Shown here: positions 33,668-45,962 of the stretch, one piece after another | Position numbering within the stretch: position 1 is the stretch's first letter | How the letters are laid out: each line of letters opens with the position of its first letter | Origin: Kalaharituber pfeilii | Taxonomy: Eukaryota > Ascomycota > Pezizomycetes > Pezizales > Pezizaceae | Direction of reading: 5' to 3' | Assembly (NCBI GenBank): GCA_015179045.1 | Contig: WHUZ01000032.1 | Coordinates: forward strand, 62,001 to 126,000 | Length of the DNA stretch: 64,000 nt | Program-made: the position numbers and the translations under genes | The notes under the pieces: model-generated | Seen by the model: the letters and a program-made list of their open reading frames with translations, nothing else | Database searches by the model: none | What the model was told of the DNA's origin: nothing

Positions 33668-35812
33668 ATGCAGCCAGTCATGGCATATCAAAGCCTGGTA
33701 ACCACTACGGTCAACCAATACCTCGCACTTGCAAGAACTTACCCCCTTCCTTTGGTTACGGCAGTTGTTGTTTCCTGTCTCTACATCTTAATACAATTGT
33801 TCCTCATAGCGTACCGTCTCTCACCGTTTCACCCACTTGCAAGATTCCCTGGGCCAAAAGTAGCTCGAGCAACAGGATGGTATAGAACTTACCATGATAT
33901 TTGGAGAGGTGGAAACATGTTGGATGAGTTGAAGAGGTTGCATAAAATATATGGTACGTCATTCAACGAAGAGCGGGGTTCCCTCCAAAGACGTATGCTT
34001 CTGATGGACGCATGCAGGGAGCACAAGAAGTATTTAGCTGATCTCTCTACAGGCCCGGTGGTTCGGTTCGGCCCCAATGATGTACGTGACCATAAGATCC
34101 TCGCTATTACCCGTGTCCTACGGGCGCTGTTATCAGAAAGGGCTAGACTTATTTCTTGTGTATTGTTTTTAGCTTCATTTCAGCGCACCGAATGCGTATC
34201 TGGCCATTTACAGCAGCTCCTCGAAACTTACCAAGGACCCCTGGCTATATAAATCTTTCAGTGAAGATCAGTCGTCATTCGGTTATATCGATCCCGTGTT
34301 GGCGAAGCAACGACGAGACAGAATCGCGCCGTTCTTTGCGAGGAGAAACATATTGAATTTGCAAGGGGTCATTATAGGGAAGATCGACTTGCTGTGCGAA
34401 CAGTTGGCATCAGCGGCAGGGAGTAGCCGTGTGGTGGACTTGGGCTCTGCTTTCAGGTCTCTGACCGTGGATGTGATTATGTCATTTTGTTTTGCGGAGT
34501 GCTTCGACGCACTGCGGCACCCGGAGTTTAGACATCCGGTGATTAGGCTGCTGGAGACATCCATACCCATGTGTTGGACGTTTAAGCATTTTCCAATTGT
34601 GAGGATGCTTGTGATGAATACGCCGCCCTGGGTGAGTGGGCTGTTGGGGTCTGATTCAAGAGGGATTATGATGTTAAAGGGGGTAAGTTTGCAAATTTGG
34701 CTTCAAGTGTGACTAGGGAATAAAGCTGACTTGACACGCAGTTGATTGACAGACAGCTGGACTCATTCCTCAAGAACCCTTATGCGGAGGATCACGCTCA
34801 CCCAGTAATCTATCACCGCCTTTTGGAACCCGACGCGAAGCACGGACAGGGCATCCCTTCGAGACGGAGTCTATTTGATGAGGCACAGGTATTGTATGTT
34901 GCAGGAAGTGACACAGTGGGGACGACACTCTCTGCGGGGTCGTATCACATTTTGTCGAATCCACATGTGTATACCGCATTGAGGGAGGAGTTGCAGGAGG
35001 CATGGCCGAATGTGAACCTGGAAGATAAGCTAGAGAATGGCAGACCGGGCTGGGAGGCGTTGGAGAAGCTGCCGTATTTGGTAATTGGCTCCTTTCTTCA
35101 GGACAAGGTAATGATATCGATGATACTAATAAGCTCGTTTTCGTGGTCCTAGACAGCGGTAATTAAGGAAAGTCTCCGGATGAGCCACGGAACAGTGTCT
35201 CCACTCTCGAGGATCGTCCCACCCCAGGGAGTGTCCATTGGAGACGAATTTGTCCCCGGTGGGGTGCGTGCTCTCTCTGCTTTCCTTTTTTTTTTTTTGC
35301 AGTTCGGGCTTTGCTCACATTCCACGCGGTTTGACCAGACTGTCATTGCCAGCTCCGCACCCTTTGTACACCACAACGCGGCAATTTTCCCAGACCCGTA
35401 CGAGTTCAAGCCGGAACGGTGGTTGGGAACAAGTGGAAAAGATCTTGACAAGTGGCTGGTTGCGTTCTCGAAAGGGCCTAGGATGTGTGCTGGGATAAAG
35501 TGCGTGGACTCTTATAGCCGCGTCTCAAGAGGGGAAATGTTTGGCTAACTGGAGCTTTTTATAGTCTAGCATGGTGTGAGCTCTACTTGGCTTTCGCAAC
35601 GTTATACCGCAAGTTTGATTTTGAGTTATGGGAGACGACGTGAGTAATCTTGGACTCCTTTTTAAATCCTTGAGCCCGGCGGCGGGTTCGGTATGTATAT
35701 GTTCGCTGACAAGAAATGGGTTTCTAGAGCGGAAGATGTCAAGTTTCGAGACTTCTTTGTGCCGTCGTTTGAGGGTACGATTACAGCGCGGGTTAAGGTG
35801 AGGGAGGATTGA
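33668..35812 (+). CDS. Cytochrome P450 monooxygenase, 8 exons, 531 aa
   Basis: Exons 33668-33953, 34053-34081, 34173-34682, 34742-35080, 35153-35263, 35339-35499, 35565-35639 and 35728-35812. All seven introns are GT-AG (59-99 nt) and all phases close, giving the usual P450 length. An N-terminal membrane anchor (about residues 28-48) is followed by FPGPK (60-64), the I-helix motif AGSDT (329-333), the K-helix ESLR (394-397), PERW (450-453) and the heme loop [10 protein letters not shown] with axial Cys475. It should be an ER-bound, CPR-dependent monooxygenase. The GPNDLHF segment and overall pattern recall the fungal group that includes trichodiene-oxygenase-like P450s, but no terpene synthase or other backbone enzyme is nearby, so the substrate is unknown. 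The start could be 33680. Intron 4 has an alternative internal donor, which would insert residues before TAVIKESLR; the model given matches the family better. Confidence 0.93.
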
Positions 35813-36805
35813 ATAAGAGGGCGCGCTAGAGGGCGTACAGGTTGGAAGGGTGGGCATCTTTGACTCTGAATTTTTTGCTTTTCTATTCCTGGCGTTTATG
35901 TGTGGTTCTATATATTAGTTTATGCCTGCATAGGCTCGTTCAACAGGTATTGGGATTGGGATTGGGATTGGGATACACTGGTCAATAGTGGGTACCTGGA
36001 GGGGCTGGTTAACGACTGCTGGAGGAATGCACAAGTATTTCCGCATAGCTGGCGATAGAAGCAATTTATGCGGGGTATCAGCATGGCGTCACCGGGGAAA
36101 ATAGGACTTAAAAATACGGGGAGCTGGAAACATCATTTGGAGATTATCGATGGTCATGAGGGGTATTTATGTATACATATTATATAGCATAATAATTGAC
36201 GGGACTGGAAGCTGAATTATATATCGAGCTCTTTACGGGGAAAAAGAAAAAAAAAAAGAAAGAAGAAGGGGAGAAAAAGAGGGGAGAAAAGAGAATCCTA
36301 GACATCATGTAATCCATCGTTATTAGTAGTTGCATAGATATCAACTGTTAATTAAATTGAGCCCGAGATACCCTTATAGCAAAAGCAACAAAAACTCCCG
36401 AAATCGGCTTATCGACAAACGTGGGCTCCTGCTGCCACGTGCTCGTGATATGATGCCCCCCCTGCAAAACATGCAATGTCACCTGTGCGCTCTCATTGGC
36501 TCCTTTCGTTTGAAACCTCACGTGCTGTGACGCCTTTGTAGCACTATGATGGTAACATCGATGTCGATAGTATCAACGAAAGGCGCTCGGAGAGGAGATA
36601 TCTACAGTTACAGTGCAAGGAGCAGAAAGAAGGAGAGAAGAACAAGATATAAACCCTGCCCCACTTCTCTTCCCCTTCGCCTACTTCCTATATCTTCGAC
36701 CGTCTGGATCCGACCCAGCGCGGTTCTTTCTCGTCGCACCGCTCCTAATCCTCGGTACGCCGAAAAGAACTCATCCATCGTCATAACCAACATTCATCAT
36801 ATATA
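35813..36805. other. Intergenic stretch with promoter of the rhodanese gene
   Basis: It holds four TTGGGA units (35950-35973), a purine-rich A/G tract near 36240-36295 and a TATA-like gatataaacc near 36646, about 160 nt upstream of the next start. No further gene can be supported. Confidence 0.55.
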
Positions 36806-37592
36806 ATGGCTACTACGAACGTCAATCCTACAACTACAGGACCACCAGCTCCAGCCCCAGGCCCAACCTCAGTTTCAACCTCAACCTTCAACGCCCCACA
36901 AGAAGTGTCTCCACCCACAGCCGAGCAGCCATGGCACACGCTCTTTCCCAAGCCCACGTCGACACCGCCGGCGATGGACCGGGAGACGCTTCTTGAACTC
37001 TTGAAGGCGTCCGATGGCTCTCGCACCCCGCCGCCCCTCCTTGTCGATGTGCGCAGGACAGACTTTGCAGGCGGGACGATCCGTGGGGCGATTAATTTGC
37101 CGGCGCAGTCATTCTGGTGGGTCAGGGAGGGGGCGTATAGGGTTGCGGTTGCTTGTGCGTTGGCCGCAGCGCGGGATAAGGAGAGCAGGACGACACCGGC
37201 AGTCAAGGTGGTTATCTGGTGTGGTGAGTAAATTGAGTTCTCTTAGTTCTGGCGAACAAGTTCTTTTTTTTTTGGTATGGAGTTAGATTTTGAACAGTAA
37301 TCCGGGGCGGAGGTGATGATGAAACCGGGCACGAAACGCTAACCCGCAGTGTAAACTCACAGGCTCCTCAGCCGGCAGGGCTCCGCGCGCTGCAGGGTGG
37401 CTTCTCGACTACATTTCTGAGCGGCGCGGCCAGGCCACGAAGGAGGCCGGAGATAATGACGATGTCAATATCGAAGTGTACACTCTCGCGGGTGGGATTC
37501 GTGGGTGGGCGGAGGCAGGGGGTGAGTATTTGCAGTGGATGGAAGGGTATGAGGCGGAGTGGTGGGCGACAGGGGGGAAGGGGTGTCAATGA
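36806..37592 (+). CDS. Rhodanese/CDC25-type phosphatase (Ych1/Arr2-like), 2 exons, 215 aa
   Basis: Exons 36806-37223 and 37363-37592, joined across a 139-nt GT-AG intron in phase 1. Residues 1-55 are Pro/Thr-rich and disordered. The rhodanese fold follows: LLVDVRRTDFAGGTIRGAINLP, then a catalytic loop split by the intron, WCGSSAGRAPRAA, with Cys139 and Arg145 in a CX5R arrangement. A six-residue loop of this kind (CX5R) is typical of CDC25 and Acr2/Arr2 phosphatases and arsenate reductases, whereas sulfurtransferases usually have CX4R. LAGGIRGWAEAGGEY is the conserved C-terminal rhodanese motif. It is likely a cytosolic phosphatase or arsenate reductase like yeast Ych1 or Arr2; the substrate is not determinable from sequence. 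The ATG at 36806 is preceded by catatata and is the first in frame. The Ser-Ser-Ala-Gly loop suits an oxyanion-binding P-loop. Confidence 0.88.
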
Positions 37593-38280
37593 TGGGATGG
37601 AATATGGGTTGGGGGCTGGGTGTATGCGTTTGTTTTGATATCGACCTGAGTTGAAACAAAAGAATGAAACGAGAAAGGCAAGGTTGATGTTCGGTGTTTG
37701 GTTTATACATACTTTGGTCATGTTTACTTTTTGGCAATTCGGGGCGGAATATTGATATAACGGTGATATAGGATTATATTTTTTGTTTATGTCTAGTAGC
37801 AAATCCAAATTCACACTATGCAGTACCTGGACACATATACGCTTCAAGTTCCCCTCTAAGGTGTACGTATTTAAATCGCAAATTTTGGAATTTTGTTTTT
37901 TTTTTGGATGATAAGTAATTGTAAATTATATATATATCGAAGCTGTATATTGAGCTAGTGGCCTCCCCTTCCTTCTCTCCTCTCCCCTTCCTCCCATAAA
38001 TAAAGAACAGAAAAAATCATTGTTTCGTTGTGTTTCTGTGGATATTGGATGGATATAGAAGAAAAAAAACAGAAACAAAGAACGAAGTTCAAAACACCGT
38101 GCCGAACAAACCCAAGTCTATAATTTTGCAAAACAATGAACGCCTGGTAAAAACTCCAAAGAAGAGGAAGCAAAGAACACAAGGAAGAAAAACGGTTTAG
38201 AGCTTGTGGGATGTTGAAGCTGCAGTTCTAACTGTGACTCCCACGAACGGGTAATGGGGTTGGGAAGATTGAGGGTTGGT
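37593..38280. other. Intergenic stretch between convergent genes
   Basis: It lies between the 3' ends of the rhodanese gene (+) and the secreted-protein gene (-), so both 3' UTRs are here. It is A/T-rich around 37860-38100. Antisense open frames in this zone are shadows. Confidence 0.6.
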
Positions 38281-38814
38281 CTAGTACTTGTCCAACATGA
38301 CTCCCCTCCTGTGGAAGCGGAACGCCTTCAATGGCCTTTCCCTCTCCCGTTGTTCCTCCTCCTCGCGCACACGCTCCTCCTCCCGCTCAATCAACCTCCT
38401 CAGGAGCTCCTTATCCACCACGATTCCATTCTCCTCCTCGTCAATTGTAGATGCATCCTCCTCCTCGTTCTGCTCCTCCACTTCAGGCTCCGGTTCCGCC
38501 TCACGCTCGTACACGGGCGCGGACCTCGCGCGAATCGCACTGCGGCGCCGTCGGACGGCAGGGCGACTGTAGACCGAGTCTGCGGTGTCTGGGTCGTCAA
38601 TGTTGATTGCTGGGTTGGGCTCGGGGACCTCTGGGGTCGGCATGGCGTCGGGGACGGCGTCGGGGACGGGCGCAGGGGACGCGGACGCGGAGCGGGAATA
38701 AAGCGAGGGCAGGGGGGCGCGGGCTTGGTGATGCGATCGGTAGACGAGCTCGAGAGGAAGCGCCGAGACGGTAGCAACGGCGGCGACGGACAAGATGGCA
38801 GAGAAGAACTTCAT
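38281..38814 (-). CDS. Small secreted Ala/Pro/Glu-rich protein, 177 aa
   Basis: Single exon on the minus strand with the start codon at 38814. Residues 1-19 (MKFFSAILSVAAVATVSAL) are a textbook signal peptide with a plausible cut before residue 20. The mature chain begins with a Ser/Ala/Pro-rich region containing paired VPDA and MPTPEVPEP motifs, then a dense basic cluster (about residues 88-97, RRRRSAIRAR) that could be a Kex2-type processing site. An acidic Glu-rich stretch follows (107-130). The C-terminal third (about 131-165) is a strongly charged helix or coiled coil of Glu/Arg repeats. There are no cysteines. I do not recognise the family; a secreted, proteolytically processed protein is likely. 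Sequence upstream of the ATG is C/T-rich on the minus strand, as in a fungal leader. Confidence 0.75.
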   Translation of the reverse strand: MKFFSAILSVAAVATVSALPLELVYRSHHQARAPLPSLYSRSASASPAPVPDAVPDAMPTPEVPEPNPAINIDDPDTADSVYSRPAVRRRRSAIRARSAPVYEREAEPEPEVEEQNEEEDASTIDEEENGIVVDKELLRRLIEREEERVREEEEQRERERPLKAFRFHRRGVMLDKY

Positions 38815-40859
38815 TTTGACTGGTGGTGGTTGATTTAACTTGCACAGGTTTGTTTGTAGATTGGTGTTTTTCCTTTAGGTCTCTCCTTGAGAAAAAGATT
38901 GGAGCGTTCTTAGAGACTGTCGCGCTTAATCAAGCTTGGTCGGTATCGATGGTGCTAAAAGAAAGCTTTTGAAAATAAGACCGAAAGATCGACTTTCAAC
39001 CTTTATCTTTCTTCGTTCACAGAACGGGAAATTTTTTTTCTTCTTCCTTGAGGTCGTGGAAAAAAAAAAAAAAAGAAAAAAGAAAAAAAGGAAAAAGGAA
39101 CCAAGCCTTTTGTCGAAAGGAAGAAGGAAGGGGGAGTTTTTTTTGCTTTGTTCTGCTATTGAGCCGCTGCTGGGGGAAGGAAAGACAGAGAAAGGAGAAC
39201 GGAGGGCGTTTATATCCTTCGTTGATCCTAGAGGTAAAAAGCGCGAGTTCACCGATGGTATCCCAAAAATAGAGGAATGAGATGATGCTGATGATGCTTA
39301 GCCGCTGTGTTTCCTAATTATCCCCCCCCCCCGCAATTCGCAGGGAGTATGTATCGGTTGGAAGCTAATCCCAAAATTTTGTTTCTAGCGGGCTTCTAGA
39401 GCACGTAAGCAACAACGCCTTCTAGAAAACTTAGCCGCCGAGCAGGTTCGTTGCCATGGAGACAAATTACCAGGAGGTATGATACTAGGGCTGACATCAG
39501 TTTGTTAGCGGAACCCTCGTGATTTTTGTCTTCGGTTTTTAAGTTTTATGAGCAGTACATACTTAAAAGTGGTATGATATCGTGTACGAGGAATGTTTTC
39601 TCCATCTCGCTAAATAAGGAATCTTTCTAGAAAATGATGAAGTGCAAAGCAATCGCAGTACACGCTCCCGAGCGGAACTCTACTCCCCTTGGTCAGTAGC
39701 TTTTTATGTATTTTGCTAGAAAACATGTTGATCTCACACCCCAGACTAGGAGGGGAGGGGAGGGGGGGGGGCTCAGCACATTATCTAGGTACATACCTGC
39801 TGCATGCCTTATTAACCCCAAATGTTGAGGTATACCGTACTTACTCAGCTTTCTCGTTAGACGGCACATATCGATTCATATCCCCTCCCCTCCGCAACAC
39901 CTTGGATATGTAAACCACATCCCCACGTCCCCTACCTTGGTTGAACACCATATGTAATCGGGTACAGTGTAGTGTAATTTTTTTTTTTTTTTTTCCAACA
40001 AAGTATATATAATCATTCACCACCATGCGTTGGCCCCTCTGTTGCGAGCCTAGAGAATCCAGCCGTTTTACTCAAGCCTTTTGAACCATACATTCCGAAC
40101 TGTTTTCCCGCAGCGTGTTTTGTGTTTCCATATCACCACCCCACCATATGTGCTCTTTTAAATTTACGTTATTACCTTTACCCAATTAAGCAAATTAAAA
40201 CAAAACAAAAAATTAACACCTGAAAACCTGGGCTATACTGTAATTTCCATTACCATCTTCAGAGTATGAGCATTGCAATTCGCTAGTTAAAACCCCGTCA
40301 GATATATATTTCCTCCTATCCGATACTAGAATACTTAGTACTTCGGCTCAGTTCTTGATCTTTTGTCCAATCGGAGCCTAAATTCTTATAATGATGGCTG
40401 ATCTTGGGATATGTGGACCATTAAATACCAACACCCGAGATTGTCACAGCAGCAGCTCGTGGGATTATGGCAGATTTAGTTTAGCAGAAGTCAAGGTCAC
40501 CATACACTAATCCACTACTAGATAAGAAATCTTCTCTAAAAACATATAAGCAAGATCGCTATATGCCCGCAAGACACGCAGCCGGGAGGGTCCCTCCGCG
40601 GCTTTTGTTGTGGGTCAATCACGTCAGACTAAGTAGATAGGGTGTGTGTTGTATTTCTAATCATGACATCTTATGTAAGTACCAATAGGGGGGCCTCAAA
40701 TCCTCCACTTTCGGCTACTATCCCAAAACGACAGGTTTCCATAGTATCGGCTTGGCAAACCCTTTCCGGAATTACCCTGACAGCGCTCGTAAACCTCGCC
40801 GCAACCAAAACTGACCTATCTACGTACCTAGTCTCGTAACCACTATCTATGATAGATAC
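38815..40859. other. Intergenic stretch
   Basis: It contains the promoter of the minus-strand secreted-protein gene (A/G-rich on the plus strand, 39000-39200), an 18-nt T run near 39979 and no further gene. The open frames over 39000-39280 arise from the purine tract. Confidence 0.55.
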
Positions 40860-42330
40860 CTCTCTCCATAGGTCAAGTATTTACCCACCACCCACCACCC
40901 ACCACCCACCACCCACCAGCCATCACCATCTCCAACTCCACTCCGCCCCGCCCCACCCCCTCCTCGCCCTTTAGAAATATAAGTAACCCCACATACCCCA
41001 AGCTACCAACCCCGTCCCTCTATTCCACTCCACTAGCTTCGGATCATTCTTCTAATTTCCAATTTCCAATTCTTTTGTTTTCTTTTTTTCCCAATACATT
41101 CCCATCGCCCATGTAAACAAAAAATCACACAAAAACAACCCCCACCTCCGGTGACATCCCCCTATACATATCACGTCCCTCAGAGCCTCTTTCCGTTTCC
41201 AACTATGCTATATACCAGTCCTCCGTATATAAACTACTACTATTGCTAGTTTACCACTGGCATCTCCTTACCCTCTCACTCCAATTTTTTTTTTTTTATC
41301 CAGACAAAAAAAATTTCATCCAACCAAAAGCTACAAGTCCTGTATCATATCTATCATATATGTAGTATGCTTTACCTTAGATGGTTTTCTTATTCCATCT
41401 ATATCAGGGTTCTACTAACCTTTTGATAGATCTCATCTAAATGTATCCCATCCATCCAGATGGATCCCCAATCCCATCCCAACACCCTCCACGAAACCCC
41501 TACCCACGTTCAATCAACCAACCCCAACCCAAAATAAAACAAAATCAATCCAAAGCAAACCTCCCACTATCCCCAAGTTCAAAAAATCAACATTTTCTCT
41601 TATCATATCTTCGTACCTAGTACCCTACCACTTTTCCCCGGCCCCCCAAACCGGCAAACATAACGTATATACTCTATCCCGTACTTTCTTCCAACCTTCA
41701 TAAACCACCTCCTCATCTTGCAATGAAAAAAATATACTCAAGATGTCACTACTCTCCCTTTACATTTCACACCTGGCTAGTGCGAGGTCAGGCCAGAAAG
41801 ACACTTACATATAAAACCAAAAATATAAAATAAAACAAAAACCTCAATAACACCCTCACTTCATTAGCCCACCTACCTCCCATTCCTCCTCCTCCGAGTA
41901 CAGGACCCTATATCAATTGCATACACTTTCGTTGTCGCAGGTATGTAAACCCCCACCATTTCTTTCTTTTTACAAAACGTTGAAATTGAATTAACAGATT
42001 CCGTTACTGAAACATACATCATCTCGGAATTATATAGTTTTCGCGCGCGGGCACGCGCAAGGAGAGTGAGTGATACCGTACTTAGTGTCCAGAAATTTTC
42101 TAAACTACTGTAAAACCAACCAAACAAACAAGAACCCCCCCATATGATATATACAGTATATCACCCCTTAGCAAGTTTCACAAAATACTTAGCTAACCAA
42201 AAGTCTACATAAACCATATCATATCCCTACCCCACCAAGTTACAAGCCTCTACCGATACAACTTACCCGACATAAAACCAGTCTCTCGCTAATACCTTCC
42301 AAAGTACTCTCTACCCATGCGTTCTCTCTC
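40860..42330. other. 1.5-kb strand-asymmetric, G-poor tract
   Basis: The plus strand is markedly poor in G and rich in C, A and T throughout, with ccc/aaa clusters and no open frame of note. It starts at the (CCCACCA)5 repeat and fades near 42330. Such asymmetry is known in long fungal 5' leaders and promoters, but no gene follows within 1.5 kb on the plus strand. It could be an untranslated transcript or a leader with a distant coding exon; I cannot tell which. Confidence 0.45.
40884..40918. repeat. (CCCACCA)5 tandem repeat
   Basis: Five perfect 7-bp units. On the minus strand this is a TGGTGGG array, marking the start of the G-poor tract. Confidence 0.9.
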
Positions 42331-44073
42331 CAAACCGGAGAATTTGTCGCAAGATGAAATTTTCTCAAGTGCTAGTGGTCCCTTACATACGGAATTGAGT
42401 TTACTTACTCTAACATAGCTAGTACTGTATCACCGCTCCCGCCACTTCGCCACACACCCGCGCCCCCCACCCCAAGAAACCGAACTATCCATACCCAACT
42501 CGCGCCATACAAAAAGCAAACAACAAAAAATCCATCTCACCAAAAATCCATGACTGTTTTTTTTCTCCAAAAACCCATTCGTTCTAGAGATTTTTTGTGT
42601 TAATTTATGAATGAATGCAAAACCAAACACCAATGCAAAATGCTAACTTATGAAAGAATTTGAACGTGCGACAAAGATCTCTACAAAAACCCGTTCTCTC
42701 TTGACTAAAAGTTTTTCACCTACTGTAACTTATTTGAAATTTTTTATGTAAACTGTCGGTTGCACATGCTCACTCTCCTACACGACAACGAACGGTCACG
42801 CCCCGACATCGGCAGATAAAACGTTTTACTCCACCCAGATTAGGTAATAACCAACTGCTTCCAGTCAAGTCTCGTTCCGAATCGAGTAACAATCAAAAGA
42901 CCTGATACGCCAACGTTCCTGAATCAGACTCATTTTCAGTGTTCCAACTGTTCATTTCGAGCAATAGCGACGCGGCAATAAGGTCTCAGACGGTAGTCGG
43001 TTTCTCGTGTATTCCTGCCTTCAAGAATTTCTTCGCTTCAGAAAGACTTCGAAACGCCAGGCTGGTCATGGTAACCTCGGTACCTCCTGACCATCGGAAC
43101 TTCCCTGTTCGAAACATCAACTACGCGGCTAAAGTGATGAAAATATATAGAGATACAATTTGTATATGTATTGCGTAGCTACTGCTTATACCTTCATTGG
43201 TAATCAACCGATACGATGCACGTGGAGTCGTAGCAATTGCAATATCTGCAACAGACTTTTTTATTGTAATATAGAGCGAACTAACTTTTACATTCTTTTA
43301 TTTTTTGTGAAACTGGACCTTGTAATATTGCGCCTGTCTACCGATGACTATATTGACCCTTCGTAGCCCTCGCGTTTACAGCTAACGTTTACGCTCGTAC
43401 AATTGTGAATCAAAAGATGACCTCTCTGGATATTGCGCCCTTGCGTTGACTCAACGTTCTCTTTTCGTGGGTGAAGGTGTTCAATCTTGCGGCTGGTTCA
43501 CCGGGTTCCGCGTCCGAATGTTGGCACCTGGTATACTCCAACAGGGCTGCTCCATACACAATGTGTTTCATATCCCAACGTCACCTCCTGAGCTACCGTG
43601 ACTTGCAATATGGGCACGGACTTAAGAACCACCAAACAGGATATATTCGTCATAAAACGTGGTCGCGAAATGCCAACTAATAACGATTCGCCATGTTTGG
43701 ACCGCCTTCATCTGGAAAAACCTGAGGGTGGGTGTGAAGGCAAAAATCGGTCTCGGAGATGATATTGATACATGATAATTAGAAATATGTGATATAGGCT
43801 GTGCTCAGTCGCTTGGAATCAATCTTTCTCATTTTTCATTCCTCCCACTTGTTCCTTTCTTTTTTTCCCTTTGGGGTTTTCCGTTTGTTTTTTGTCTGCG
43901 TTTGGCAGGCTATAACCATCTCGTTAAGATTCGCTATTGCATTTCGAGATTCAAGCGTGCTGGACCCGTGTGAGTCGGAATAATTATTTTGCAACCTAAT
44001 TTCGATACAACTATCGCGGGTCGACATCTCTTCTCTTCAAATTTTGTTATTGAGCGAAAACCGAGCCCACAGG
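42331..44073. other. Intergenic stretch
   Basis: No gene recognised. The final part is the promoter and leader of the GPI-type protein at 44074. Confidence 0.5.
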
Positions 44074-44967
44074 ATGCCACGATTGAATCCTTTCCAGGAG
44101 AGGTCCTTTTTGCTAGTCGCTTTGGTTACCTCTTTACCCGCTGTTTCTGGCATGCTACAAACAGGCTTCAACGTCACGATATCCGAATTTATATTTAATG
44201 GTTTTCTTCCTGGGGATGTCCCTCTCCCGGCAGCTTGCTCGGCAGCTTATTCTTCCACCGTTGCATGCGACCAGCGGATATTGATCTCTCCAAATCTGGA
44301 TATTAAACAGGAAAGCCTTGAAGAAGCCTGCAACCCGGAATGTGCCGCGTCAATGTTAATGTATGAGCGGAGGGTTAAGGATGAATGTGCTGGAGTGGAT
44401 CTGGAAGCCATAGGATTAAAGGGAACATGGCTGGAGTTTGTCGTAAGCGGGATGGCCGGCATCGGAGTCTATTGGAAGAACTGCTTGAGAGATATGTAGG
44501 TGATGAAACACGCATGTAATCATTTGTTGCTTTTATTGAGCCGCTGACACTTAATGGATGACAGGGAAACCAACGAGCTATGTTTGATATCACAGGCAGA
44601 TTATGAACTCGCGTGGAATGCAGCAACTGCGGATAGTGCCAATGATGCGGCTGTCAAGTCATTTTGCAGTGATAACTGCTTGACACAGACGATAGTCCTA
44701 AATGTGGGGACCCAAGAAAATCTGAGTGAGTTGCAAAGCATGTGTGGGGACCGTGTCGACATTACACAGATGCCGTTCATTGAACACATGGTGTTTGCTG
44801 GACTGCTAAGGGTATCGGATGACAGCAGTGATACCAATATGTCAACAGGGGCGACCAGTCCTCCCGTAGTACTCCAGCTTAATGGTTCAGCTCTTAGCAG
44901 GTCCGTTTCTATAGGGATGCTCCTGTTTGCCGCTATATATACGACCTTCATGACCGTGATATCTTGA
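44074..44967 (+). CDS. Secreted GPI-anchored cysteine-rich protein, 2 exons, 274 aa
   Basis: Exons 44074-44495 and 44565-44967 with a 69-nt GT-AG intron in phase 2. I chose ATG 44074 because it gives a signal peptide (residues 1-26, hydrophobic FLLVALVTSLPAVSG). An upstream in-frame ATG at 44044 would add ten polar residues. The mature protein has cysteines in patterns such as SAAYSSTVACDQR, EACNPECAASM, VKDECAGV and FCSDNCLTQ. These spacings resemble the cysteine domain found N-terminal to LysM motifs in fungal LysM proteins, but I see no clear LysM itself. The C-terminus is Ser/Thr-rich and then hydrophobic to the end, a GPI-attachment signal, with the omega site probably in the NGSALS segment. 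It is likely a cell-wall or plasma-membrane surface protein. Confidence 0.8.
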
Positions 44968-45629
44968 TGATATTCGCGCCTGGGGTCTATAAATCCTCCT
45001 TACCTGGATGTTACTGATATTAATGGGCGTCTGTGTATGATTATACCCTTGTTGTGGCTGTTACTTTCCCTTGTCTCTCGCTCCTTAGAGATCTCCTTTT
45101 GGGCCGGCTTGCAGTTGGGTGCTCATGGGTCTTGTGCTTTTTCTTTCTCTTATTTCTTGTTTTTTTCCCCCTCTTGTCTTTTCTCAGTTCGGGGAGCCGA
45201 ATTTGCCTTCTGGCTTGCTCCTGGTTTTCTGGTTTGTTGTGTCACATATTTCTTCTTTGTGTAGCATATTGGGTTTCCTGTACAATAATGGGTTTCGGCA
45301 CGGGACTGGCCGGCTTATATCGTTCTTTTCTCACCTTTCACCCTTTTCCTTTCTTATACCCATTCCCTATAGGCACTTGTTCCGCACGTTCATTCCTGCG
45401 CTCGTCATCTTGTGCCATACTTGAGTCTGTACTCTCCTGGTGAAAGTGCAGTAAGGTGCAATAGCAGTCTTCTCACTCGTGTCCTGCAGTTGAGTTGAGA
45501 GGATGGAGCAGCTGAATGCCCATTGTGTGAAAACTCTCGCGTCTGACTTGTTCCATTCCTGCTCTTGTCATGTTATGCCCGTGATTATGTGAAGGAAGTT
45601 GCAAACGAATAACATGAACGAGTTCAGCG
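44968..45629. other. T-rich 3' UTR and intergenic DNA
   Basis: T-rich sequence after the stop creates hydrophobic open frames (for example 45033-45443, Phe/Leu/Cys-rich) that are composition artefacts. Confidence 0.55.
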
Positions 45630-45849
45630 ATGTGGGGTGTGAGGAGCGGGGCCGGGGCCAACGAAGGCAGCGGCGGAGGAGAAGAGTGCGGGGGCGGCCA
45701 GGCGGGACAGCACGAGGGCCTCGTGGGCAGCAGTCACAGTCACAGTCACAGCCGAGGGCTTAGGGCAAGTGCTTCAGCCAGCCCCAAGCCCACGTGGCGC
45801 AGCAGCCCTCCGCCGCCGCCCATCGCGCCCGCCTACTGTGCCACCGCCT

Positions 45850-45962
45850 CCGCTGCTGCTGCTGCTGCTACTGCTGCTGCTGTTACTGCTGCTACTGCTA
45901 CTGCTGCTACTACTACTGCTACTGCTGCTGCTGCTACTGCTACTGCTGCTGCTGCTGCTGGC
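45850..45962 (+). repeat. CTG/CTA trinucleotide tract
   Basis: About 110 bp of imperfect CTG and CTA triplets. In the frame of the 45630-46442 open frame it encodes an Ala/Thr tract; other frames give poly-Leu or poly-Cys, and the complement gives poly-Ser. It is a likely site of length variation. Confidence 0.9.

Noticed and set aside
22453..35812. Possible biosynthetic gene cluster (hydrolase plus P450)
   Set aside because: The genes are 8 kb apart with two transposon relics and a retroposon between them, and no terpene synthase, polyketide synthase, NRPS, transporter or regulator is in the window.
35947..35975. TTGGGA repeats as a telomere-like or interstitial telomeric array
   Set aside because: Only four units, and the unit is not the fungal telomere repeat TTAGGG.
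39000..39280. Lys/Phe-rich frames on both strands
   Set aside because: Caused by a purine-rich promoter tract upstream of the minus-strand secreted-protein gene.
45033..45443. 136-codon very hydrophobic frame resembling a membrane protein
   Set aside because: It lies in the T-rich 3' UTR of the GPI-type gene; Phe/Leu/Cys richness is a composition artefact and sister frames look the same.
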